Shown: positions 1 to 5,487 of the stretch, one piece after another
Layout: each line of letters starts with the position of its first letter
Numbering within the stretch: the stretch's first letter is position 1
Translations under genes and position numbers: made by a program
The notes under the pieces: model-generated
Databases searched by the model: none
Seen by the model: the letters and a program-made list of their open reading frames with translations, nothing else
What the model was told of the DNA's origin: nothing
Assembly (NCBI GenBank): GCA_013813145.1
Contig: JACCSE010000317.1
Coordinates: forward strand, 1-5,487
Length of the DNA stretch: 5,487 nucleotides
From: Gemmatimonadales bacterium
GTDB taxonomy: Bacteria > Gemmatimonadota > Gemmatimonadetes > Gemmatimonadales > GWC2-71-9
Direction: 5' to 3'

Positions 1-1025
1 CGCCCCCGCCCGATCCGCCGGCCCGCTCTTGAACACCCGGAACAGGTAGACCAGCGACGGCAGCAGCACCAGTCCGCCGATGAAGAGCACGATCGCCGCC
101 AGCCGGAGGGTCGCGCGCGGCGCCGCGGATTGCTCGACGGTGAACCCGGGCGGCAACAGGTAGGGGTACTGCGCCAGCGCCCAGCCCCAGAAGATCAATG
201 AGACCTGCACCGCCACCGCGGCCCGGGCCAGACGGTAGCGCCGGGAGTAGAGCGCCGCGAGCACCGCCACCGCCGATGCACCGGTGGCGAGGTGGAGCGG
301 AATGGCCCAGGCCGAGCCCAGGAGCCCCTCGGTCATCAGCGGCGCCGCACCGCCGAGCGACAGCACCAGCACCAGGCCGGCGGCCAGGAACACCGCCACG
401 CCGGCGCCGAGCGCCCTCCGGCGGAAGTCCTCGCTGAGATCGGGGTCGTGGCTCTCCAGGGTCAGGAAGACCGCCGCGAGAAACGCGAACAGGGCGAGGG
501 TCAGGATACCGACCGATACCGCGAACGGGTTCCACCACGGATCCACGAAGCGCTCGGCGAATCCCCCCTCCAGGGTTCCGCCCACCCTTCCGGACGCTAC
601 CGCGCCATGCAGATCCCCAGGAGCAGCGGGGTCATCACGCTGGCGCTGGAGAAGATTCGGCCCCAGCGGAGCTGCGCCGCGTCGTGCTCGTCGTCGTAGC
701 TCCGGAAGGTGAAGGCCGACCCGCGCAGCACGATCCCCACCAGCATCAGCGTCAGCGGAATGTGGAGCACGATGCCCAGCCGGGCGAAGACCGGCGGGAA
801 GCAGGTGAAGGTCAGCACGATGGCGAGGATCAGCCAGACGTGATTGGCCTCCCAGATGGGGCCGATCGCGTGGCCGATCACCTCCCGCTGCCGGCGCTGT
901 CGCGGCCCCGAGGCCAGCAGGTCCCAGACCCCACCGCCGAAGTCCGCCCCGCCGAAGAGCACGTACGCGTTGAGCGCGGCCGCCAGCAGGAGCGCGAGGA
1001 GACCGGCGAGGGTCGGCTCAGGCAC
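1..1025 (-). CDS. cydB: Cytochrome bd ubiquinol oxidase subunit II (CydB), frameshifted, 3' end beyond window
   Basis: Membrane subunit that pairs with CydA in the bd-type quinol:O2 oxidoreductase of the cytoplasmic membrane. The first 140 codons (1025-606) read as CydB: TM1 with FGGADFGGGVWDLL (residues 24-37), then GPIWEANHVWLI (55-66, equivalent to PVWDGNEVWL of E. coli) and LVGIVLRGSAFTFR (95-108). Translation then runs MAR and hits TAG at 597-599. Restoring one G after the ATG at 606-608 gives MGAVASGRVGGT, matching the family's GAxASGR segment. That frame stays open to base 1, with FVDPWWNPFAVSVGI, FLAAVFLTLES and FWGWALAQYPYLLPPG. The repaired fragment is about 342 residues, close to full family length, so only a few C-terminal codons should be missing. 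The GTG start overlaps the cydA stop by 8 nt. Identity is secure; whether the frameshift is real is unknown. Without the repair the product loses about the C-terminal 60%. Confidence 0.9.
600..609 (-). other. Single-base deletion (frameshift) site in cydB
   Basis: On the coding strand the sequence reads ATG GCG CGG TAG. One added G (ATG GGC GCG GTA GCG TCC GGA) removes the stop and restores the conserved G-A-V-A-S-G run, with no further correction needed over the next 600 nt. The missing base would make a run of three G (three C on +, at about 604-606). A programmed -1 slip would give the same protein, but no X-XXY-YYZ slippery heptamer is present, so an indel or sequencing error is the better reading. 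Confidence 0.85.
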
Positions 1026-2364
1026 GCATCACCTCGGGCGAGGGCGCGTAGATCCGGGTCCATTCATCGGGACGGGGGCTGCGGATGATCTGGCGATAGA
1101 GCAGCCAGACCACGATCGCCCCGAGGAAGCAGTAGAGCAGCGAGAAGAGCAGGAACGGATACATCAGGCCGGGCATCGGGGTCACGGCGTCGGCGGTGCG
1201 GAGCACGCCGTAGACTATCCACGGCTGGCGCCCCACCTCGGTGACGATCCAGCCGGCCTCGATGGCGATGAAGCCCATCGGCGCCGCGAGCGCGAGCGCG
1301 CGGAGGAGCCAGAGATTCCCGCTCACGTCCCTCCGGCGCCACGCCGTCCAGCCGGCCCAGAGCGACACCAGCGCCAGGTAGGTCCCCAGGCCCACCATGA
1401 CCTGGAAGGCGGTGTGGACGATGGGGACGTTGGGCCACTGGTCGCGGGGGAACTCCTCGAGCCCTTGCACTTCGGCATTCACGTCGTGGAACGCCAGGAA
1501 GGAGAGGCCGCCCGGAATCCTGATTGCATAGCTGGTCTCACCGGTCTCGACGTCGGGCCAGCCCCCGATGAGGAGCGGTACCCGCCGGGCAGTCTCGAAG
1601 TGCGACTCCATCGCGGCCAGCTTGGCGGGCTGGTTCTCGGCCACGGCGCGGGCGCTGAGGTCGCCCGATACCGGTTGCAGCAGCGCCGCCGGCGCGCCCA
1701 CCAGCAGGGCGATGGAGAGCGCCCGGCGGTGAAACGCGTTCTGCCGGTCGAAGAGGAGCAGGAACGCGTGGATGCCGGCCACGGCGAATCCGGTCGCCGC
1801 GTAGGCGGCGAGGGTCATGTGCAGCGTCTGCGGGAACGCCATCGGGTTCAGCATTCCGGCGATGGGGTCCACGTTGGTGATGCGCCCGTCCACCAGATCG
1901 AACCCGGTCGGCGCGTTCATCCAGGCGTTGGCGATCACCACGAAGATTCCCGACGCCGCGCCGCTCACGGCGACCATGATGCCGGCCCAGAGGTGAGCCC
2001 GCGGGGAGATGCGGTCCCAGCCGTACAGATAAATGCCGAGGAAGATCGCCTCGGTGAAGAAGGCGAAGCCTTCCAGCGAGAAGGGCATGCCGATGATCGG
2101 ACCGGCGAACTCCATGAAGCCGGGCCAGAGAAGGCCCAGCTCGAAGGAGAGCACGGTGCCGGAGACCGCGCCAACGGCGAACAGGATCGCGGTGCCCTTA
2201 GCCCAGCGCCGGGCGAGGTCGAGAAAGATCCCGTCGCCGGTCTTCTGCCACCGCCGCTCGGCGACGACCATGAGCACGGGCATGCCGATGCCCACCACCG
2301 CGAAGATGATGTGGAAGCCGAGGGAGACCGCCATCTGGGAGCGGGCGGCGAGGAGATCGGACAT
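1018..2364 (-). CDS. cydA: Cytochrome bd ubiquinol oxidase subunit I (CydA), short Q-loop type
   Basis: Haem-bearing subunit that oxidises quinol at the outer face of the membrane and reduces O2 to water. It is 448 aa against 522 in E. coli; the shorter length lies in the quinol loop, which makes it an S-type (CIO-like) enzyme. By alignment to E. coli from memory, the visible key residues are His18 (E. coli His19, high-spin haem), Glu98 and Glu105 (Glu99, Glu107), His182 and Met323 (His186, Met393, haem b558), Lys248 and Glu253 in QPAKLAAME (Lys252, Glu257, quinol site), and Glu376 in GWIVTEVGRQPW (Glu445). Gln321 occupies the place of Arg391. About nine hydrophobic segments are visible. The ATG at 2364 gives the usual short N-terminus before TM1, with only a weak AGGG (2372-2375) 7 nt upstream. 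The gene appears intact. It is followed at once by cydB; pdeM lies 122 nt upstream on the same strand. Whether haem d or b fills the active site cannot be read from sequence. Confidence 0.97.
   Translation of the reverse strand: MSDLLAARSQMAVSLGFHIIFAVVGIGMPVLMVVAERRWQKTGDGIFLDLARRWAKGTAILFAVGAVSGTVLSFELGLLWPGFMEFAGPIIGMPFSLEGFAFFTEAIFLGIYLYGWDRISPRAHLWAGIMVAVSGAASGIFVVIANAWMNAPTGFDLVDGRITNVDPIAGMLNPMAFPQTLHMTLAAYAATGFAVAGIHAFLLLFDRQNAFHRRALSIALLVGAPAALLQPVSGDLSARAVAENQPAKLAAMESHFETARRVPLLIGGWPDVETGETSYAIRIPGGLSFLAFHDVNAEVQGLEEFPRDQWPNVPIVHTAFQVMVGLGTYLALVSLWAGWTAWRRRDVSGNLWLLRALALAAPMGFIAIEAGWIVTEVGRQPWIVYGVLRTADAVTPMPGLMYPFLLFSLLYCFLGAIVVWLLYRQIIRSPRPDEWTRIYAPSPEVMRA
1029..1035 (-). promoter_or_regulatory. 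Shine-Dalgarno of cydB inside cydA
   Basis: The coding strand reads GAGGTGATGC and then GTG. GAGG (1032-1035) sits 6 nt from the GTG at 1023-1025. This supports GTG as the cydB start and suggests translational coupling, since the site lies within the last codons of cydA. Confidence 0.6.
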
Positions 2365-2414
2365 GGGGAGACCCTGGGTGCGGATGAACTCGTGAAACTA
2401 TCACATATCCGTCG

Positions 2415-2435
2415 CCTGTCACCTGTCACCTGTCA
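2415..2435. repeat. Three tandem copies of a 7-nt unit (CCTGTCA)
   Basis: Exact copies at 2415-2421, 2422-2428 and 2429-2435 (TGACAGG on the minus strand). They lie 51-71 nt upstream of the cydA start. The last copy runs into the left arm of the palindromic repeat at 2431. The 7-nt spacing is shorter than a helical turn, so a row of operator sites is unlikely. More probably it is a microsatellite-like tail of the adjoining dispersed repeat. A promoter role for cydA cannot be excluded, because the gap has no other obvious control element. Confidence 0.7.
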
Positions 2436-2497
2436 CCCTGAACGGAGTGAAGGGGGCCATGCCGGGCTATACCCCCTTCGCTCCGCTCAGGGTGACA
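2431..2497. repeat. Palindromic dispersed repeat (REP-like, 'HPERSEG' type)
   Basis: Two arms of 25 nt (2432-2456 and 2472-2496) pair at 23 of 25 positions, with one G-T wobble and one A-C mismatch on either strand. A further T-A pair closes the base at 2431/2497, and the loop is 15 nt. The arms begin GTCACCCTGA and end GAAGGGGG. Translated on + this gives CHPERSEGG and, for the other arm, PLRSAQGDK, a familiar spurious peptide from dispersed hairpin repeats in many high-GC and environmental bacterial genomes. The right arm overlaps the last four codons of pdeM. No T-run follows the hairpin on either strand, so it is not a canonical intrinsic terminator, though it could slow transcription or protect the pdeM mRNA 3' end. 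Confidence 0.9.
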
Positions 2498-3167
2498 AGG
2501 TGGAAGGACCCCGGTCTACCGCTACCACCTCGTCCTCCGCCACCACGAACAGCCGATCCCCAAGCTCGGCCTCCACGATGCCGAGTCCGGTGAAGCTCCC
2601 GAACGCCGGCAGCACCGCCACTTCGTCGCCGAACAGAAAGCAGGGAAGCCGCTCGCGTTGGCGTCCCGGGCCGGCGAGCACTACGCCCGGGTGGACGTGC
2701 CCGGCGAGCGTGTACCCCGCGGGTGACGCGGCCGGCTGGTGCCGCAGCACGAACGGCGGCACGAACGCCGGATCGTCGACGCAGTTGATGCCAAGGTCGG
2801 ACGGCGGGTCGCCGGCGTGCCGGTCGTGATTCCCGCGGACCAGAAGGATCTCGATCTCCGAGCGCAGGCTCCGCCAGCGCCGCAGCGCCGCCAGCGTGAG
2901 GGTGGCCACCCGGCCGGCGCGCGCGTGAAAGAGATCGCCGAGCACCACGAGCCGCCGCGCGCCGGAACGCTCGAGCGCGGCGTCGAGGCGCGTCAGGTCG
3001 TCGCTCGTGGTGCCGCCGGGTATGGGGATTCCCGCCGCCCGAAAGGTGGCGGCCTTTCCCCAATGCAGATCCGCCGTCACCAGCGTGGCCCCGCGGGGCC
3101 AGAAGAGGGCCCGCTCGGGAAGCAGCCACACCGGCTCCCCCGCCACTTCGACGCAGAGATCGGTCAC
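2487..3167 (-). CDS. pdeM: Ligase-associated metallophosphatase PdeM (calcineurin-like)
   Basis: Predicted 226-aa Mn2+-type metallophosphodiesterase of the ligase-associated DNA-damage-response cluster. All metal-binding motifs of the calcineurin-like fold are present: DLHWGK (33-38), GDLFH (77-81), RGNHD (111-115), RHQP (142-145) and GHVHP (156-160). They are followed by the family's C-terminal LPCFLFGDEVAVLPAFGSFTG (174-194). The start is taken as GTG at 3165-3167 because its GTGA overlaps the helicase stop TGA (3164-3166) and puts the core motifs at the usual distance from the N-terminus; the Shine-Dalgarno is poor (GGGGC). The same frame is open far upstream across the helicase gene, but that part is a shadow. 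The C-terminus is odd: the last residues (S-P-stop, plus one base of the preceding Leu codon) come from the right arm of the palindromic repeat, so the native end has probably been altered. Phosphodiesterase activity is known for family members; the physiological substrate is not settled. Confidence 0.93.
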   Translation of the reverse strand: MTDLCVEVAGEPVWLLPERALFWPRGATLVTADLHWGKAATFRAAGIPIPGGTTSDDLTRLDAALERSGARRLVVLGDLFHARAGRVATLTLAALRRWRSLRSEIEILLVRGNHDRHAGDPPSDLGINCVDDPAFVPPFVLRHQPAASPAGYTLAGHVHPGVVLAGPGRQRERLPCFLFGDEVAVLPAFGSFTGLGIVEAELGDRLFVVAEDEVVAVDRGPSTLSP

Positions 3168-5487
3168 GCGCCGCCCCGGGCCCCGCGGCTCCGCCCGCGG
3201 GCGAAACGCGCACCGTCCGCCGCCTTCTCCAGCGGCGCGATCATGCGGCGTATCCGGTCGGCGAGCTTCTCCGAGGTGAGCTGCTCGCGGGCCCGGTCCA
3301 CCAGCAACGGAAAGGCGAGCGGCGTCGGGCGCTCCACCTCGACGACCGACACCCGGCCCCCGGCGATTCGGTGGAGCGCGGTGCCCAGCCGGCTCTGCTC
3401 CAGTTGGCGCTCCAGCACCTCGCGGTGCGCCTGGAACAGCAGCAGGTTCTCCGGGTCGTAGCGGGCGAAGACGTCGAACAACAGCTCGCTCGACGCCTGA
3501 AGCTGCTTCACCGATTTGTTGATCCCCGGAAAGCCCTGAAAGATGAGCCCGGCCACCCGCGCAATTTCGCGAAACTGGCGGCGCGCCAGCTCGGCGGCGT
3601 TGAGACTGGCGGGGATATCGTGGATCAGGTGCGCGGGCGAGAAGAGGCCGGCCTCGATCGCCTCGTCGAGCGGCGCGGCATCGGGCGAGAGCAGCTCCAG
3701 GCCGTAGTCGTTGGCGGCGAGAGTGAAGGAGATCGGGCCGAGCTGCGCGATGCGGTAGGCGAACAGGGCGGCGAGCCCCTCGTGCACCAGCCGGCCCTCG
3801 ACCGGATAGAAGAAGAGGTGATGTCCCTCCCGGGTGCGGACCCGCTCCACCAGCAGCTCGTCGGTCGCCGGCAGGCAGGACCAGGCCGCCTGCAGCTCGA
3901 GGATCCGGCGCACCGCCGCCATCTCGGGCCCTGCGTAGATGCCGCGCCGGGCCTCGTCGAGCTTGATCCGGATCCACGCGGCGAGCTGGGGCGAGATCGG
4001 CATGCGCGCGCCCGACCAGTGCGGCACCACGCCGGTCCGCTGACTGGACTTCCGCACGTAGGCCACCATCCCCCGAACCCGCACGAACTCCAGGAACCGG
4101 CCGGCAAAGGTGAAGCGATCGCCCGGCCTGAGACGAGCGATGAACGATTCTTCGACCGAGCCGATGGTCCGCCCGCGAAGGAGCTGCACCTTCATCGCCG
4201 ACTCGCTCACGATGGTGCCGATGGAGAGGCGATGCCGCGTCGCCACCATCCGGCCGGTCACCGTGTACACGCCCTCGCGCTCGACCACCTTGCTGTACTC
4301 GGGGTAGGCCTGGAGCGCCTTGCCGCCGCGGGTGATGAAGTCGAGGACCCAGCGCCACGCGTCGTCCCCCAGCTCGCGGAAGGCCCAGGTGGTCCGCACC
4401 TCGGCCGCCAGCTCGTCGGCCCGGAAGCCGCCGCCGAGGGCGACGGTGACGGCGTGCTGGGCGAGCACGTCCAGCGGCCGCTCCACCGGGCGGCGGGCCT
4501 CGATCTGCCGCGCCTCGAGCGCGGCACGCGCGGCGGCGACGTCCACCAGCTCGAGCGCGTTGGTGGGCACGCAGGTGAGACGGCTGACGGCGCCGGGGCG
4601 GTGCCCGCTCCGGCCGGCGCGCTGAATCAGCCGTCCCACGCTCTTCGGGCTGCCTATCTGGAGCACGCGGTCGACGGGGGTGAAGTCCACGCCCAGATCG
4701 AGCGTGGAGGTACAGACCACGCAGTGCAGCTTGCCGTCGCGGAGGCCGTCCTCCACCCATTCGCGGGTGGCGCGGTCGAGCGAGCCGTGATGCAGCGCCA
4801 TGATGCCGGCCCAATCGGGGCGCGCCTCCAGTAGCGCCTGATACCAGATCTCGGCGGTGGCCCGGGTGTTGGTGAAGACCAGCGCGCTCTCGCCCTCCTC
4901 GATAGCGCGAACGACTTCGGGCAGCAGCCGGAGGCCGATCTGTCCGGACCAGGGGAACCGCTCCATCGTCTCCGGAATCAGCGCGTCCACCTCCAAAGCC
5001 TTGGGGACCAGCCCCGGGAAGACACGCCCAGGGCGGGAGCGGCCGCCGGCGTCCAGGCCGAGGAGGGTATCGCGGGCGACGTCGAGGTTGCCGAGTGTGG
5101 CGGAAAGCCCCAGCGTGCGAAGGGCCGGCCGGAAACGGCGTAGACGGGCGAGGGCCAGCTCGGTCTGGACGCCGCGCTTCGAGGCCAGCAGCTCGTGCCA
5201 CTCGTCCACCACGACCAGTTCCAGGTGATCGAAGAGCGACGGCGCGTCCTCCCGGGTGAGCAGGAGTGAAAGGCTCTCGGGCGTGGTGACGAGCGCGGTC
5301 GGCAGCCGCTGACGCTGGCGGGCACGGACCTTGGCGGACGTATCTCCGGTGCGCGACTCGACCGTCCAGGGAAGCCCGAGATCCTCGACCGGCGCGCGGA
5401 GCGCCGCCTCGGTGTCGCCGGCGAGGGCGCGGAGCGGAGTGATCCAGAGGACGGTCAGGGGGGCAGGGGGGCGGGGGGGCAGGGGGG
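3164..5487 (-). CDS. Lhr-type ligase-associated DEXH-box helicase, 5' end beyond window
   Basis: Predicted ATP-dependent 3'-5' DNA helicase (SF2, Lhr-Core type) acting in DNA repair. The frame is open from the right edge: 773 residues are visible against roughly 810-870 in the family, so about 50-80 N-terminal residues including Walker A are missing. Motifs in order: Ia TPLRALA, GDTS, TTPESL, motif II DEWH (5195-5206), motif III SAT (5096-5104), motif IV LVFTNTR (4862-4882), motif V TSTLDLGVD (4685-4711) and motif VI QRAGRSGH (4601-4624). The Lhr-specific half follows: winged-helix region starting PVERPLDVLAQH (4454-4489), barrel segment GDRFTFAGRFLEF (from 4123 down) and HWSGARMP (3998-4021), then the long C-terminal domain with YDPENLLLFQAHREVLERQL and TPLAFPLL. 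The tail is basic. An ATG/GTG start near 5212 would cut through motif II and is not real. The first residues read P-L-P-P-R-P-P-A-P from the C-rich tract. It overlaps pdeM by 4 nt, indicating one operon. Confidence 0.95.
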   Translation of the reverse strand, partial: PLPPRPPAPLTVLWITPLRALAGDTEAALRAPVEDLGLPWTVESRTGDTSAKVRARQRQRLPTALVTTPESLSLLLTREDAPSLFDHLELVVVDEWHELLASKRGVQTELALARLRRFRPALRTLGLSATLGNLDVARDTLLGLDAGGRSRPGRVFPGLVPKALEVDALIPETMERFPWSGQIGLRLLPEVVRAIEEGESALVFTNTRATAEIWYQALLEARPDWAGIMALHHGSLDRATREWVEDGLRDGKLHCVVCTSTLDLGVDFTPVDRVLQIGSPKSVGRLIQRAGRSGHRPGAVSRLTCVPTNALELVDVAAARAALEARQIEARRPVERPLDVLAQHAVTVALGGGFRADELAAEVRTTWAFRELGDDAWRWVLDFITRGGKALQAYPEYSKVVEREGVYTVTGRMVATRHRLSIGTIVSESAMKVQLLRGRTIGSVEESFIARLRPGDRFTFAGRFLEFVRVRGMVAYVRKSSQRTGVVPHWSGARMPISPQLAAWIRIKLDEARRGIYAGPEMAAVRRILELQAAWSCLPATDELLVERVRTREGHHLFFYPVEGRLVHEGLAALFAYRIAQLGPISFTLAANDYGLELLSPDAAPLDEAIEAGLFSPAHLIHDIPASLNAAELARRQFREIARVAGLIFQGFPGINKSVKQLQASSELLFDVFARYDPENLLLFQAHREVLERQLEQSRLGTALHRIAGGRVSVVEVERPTPLAFPLLVDRAREQLTSEKLADRIRRMIAPLEKAADGARFARGRSRGARGGA
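5458..5487. repeat. G-run low-complexity tract (G-quadruplex motif) at window edge
   Basis: On + the order is G6, CA, G6, C, G7, CA, G6, up to the last base. It is an imperfect tandem of a GGGGGGCA-like unit and fits a four-run G-quadruplex pattern with loops of 1-2 nt. On the minus strand it is in frame with the helicase and encodes a proline-rich stretch (P-L-P-P-R-P-P-A-P) in the linker before motif Ia, where the family is variable. Its position at the very end suggests that assembly or sequencing may have stopped there. Confidence 0.85.

Noticed and set aside
563..568. Second frameshift in cydB at a C6 run
   Set aside because: Counting the run as six C keeps the GGT-LEGGFAERFVDPWW frame intact, so only one correction (near 604-606) is needed.
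2397..2429. Possible sigma-70 promoter for cydA (GTGACA boxes and GATAGT on the minus strand)
   Set aside because: The GTGACA copies sit 14 or 21 nt from GATAGT, neither near 17, and the -10 match is only 4 of 6. Too weak to annotate.
2431..2497. Intrinsic transcription terminator
   Set aside because: The stem is strong, but there is no T-run after it on either strand, and its sequence matches a dispersed repeat type, which explains it better.
844..2829. Long open frame on the + strand (661 codons) opposite cydA
   Set aside because: Low-complexity His/Glu/Arg/Gly-rich product typical of the antisense of high-GC genes. It runs straight through the palindromic repeat (CHPERSEGG) and several real genes.
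3371..4834. Open + frame of 487 codons opposite the helicase
   Set aside because: Antisense shadow of GC-rich coding DNA; no recognisable motif, and composition is charged and repetitive.
3168..5201. Upstream extension of the pdeM frame across the helicase gene (904 codons in all)
   Set aside because: The extension is Arg/Ala/Gly/Pro-rich with no domain motifs, while the helicase frame over the same bases carries all SF2 motifs. Only the last 226 codons are real.

Overview
The window is GC-rich, strongly coding DNA, and every gene in it lies on the minus strand. Read in the direction of transcription (high to low coordinates) the order is: an Lhr-type DEXH helicase (5' end cut by the window edge), pdeM (metallophosphatase), a short intergenic gap holding a palindromic repeat, cydA and cydB (cytochrome bd oxidase, 3' end cut by the other edge). 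The codon bias, the GTG starts, the S-type CydAB and the dispersed hairpin repeat (often mistranslated as 'HPERSEG') fit an uncultured high-GC soil or sediment bacterium. Gemmatimonadota is my best guess, from general resemblance only; no taxonomic marker is present.

Region 5487-2487: the helicase and pdeM overlap by 4 nt (GTGA) and are the two distal members of the known ligase-associated DNA-damage-response cluster (MBL-fold exonuclease, ATP-dependent DNA ligase, DEXH helicase, PdeM). The ligase and exonuclease, if present, would lie beyond the right edge. The helicase fragment starts in a C-rich tract on its coding strand (G-rich on +) that encodes a proline-rich linker. Its Walker A motif is outside the window.

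Region 2486-2365: 122 nt between pdeM and cydA. It holds three tandem copies of a 7-nt unit (CCTGTCA on +) and most of a 67-nt near-perfect inverted repeat. One arm of that repeat runs into pdeM and supplies its stop codon.

Region 2364-1: cydA is intact, with its haem ligands, quinol-loop residues and GRQPW motif. cydB starts on a GTG, overlaps cydA by 8 nt and has a good Shine-Dalgarno. It carries a one-base deletion near 604-606 that stops translation at TAG 597-599. The reading frame downstream of the deletion is clean CydB to the window edge, so this is either a sequencing or assembly error or a recent inactivation.

I see no previously undescribed multi-gene system. The unusual items are the cydB frameshift, the repeat that ends pdeM, and the G-run tract inside the helicase gene at the contig or window edge.
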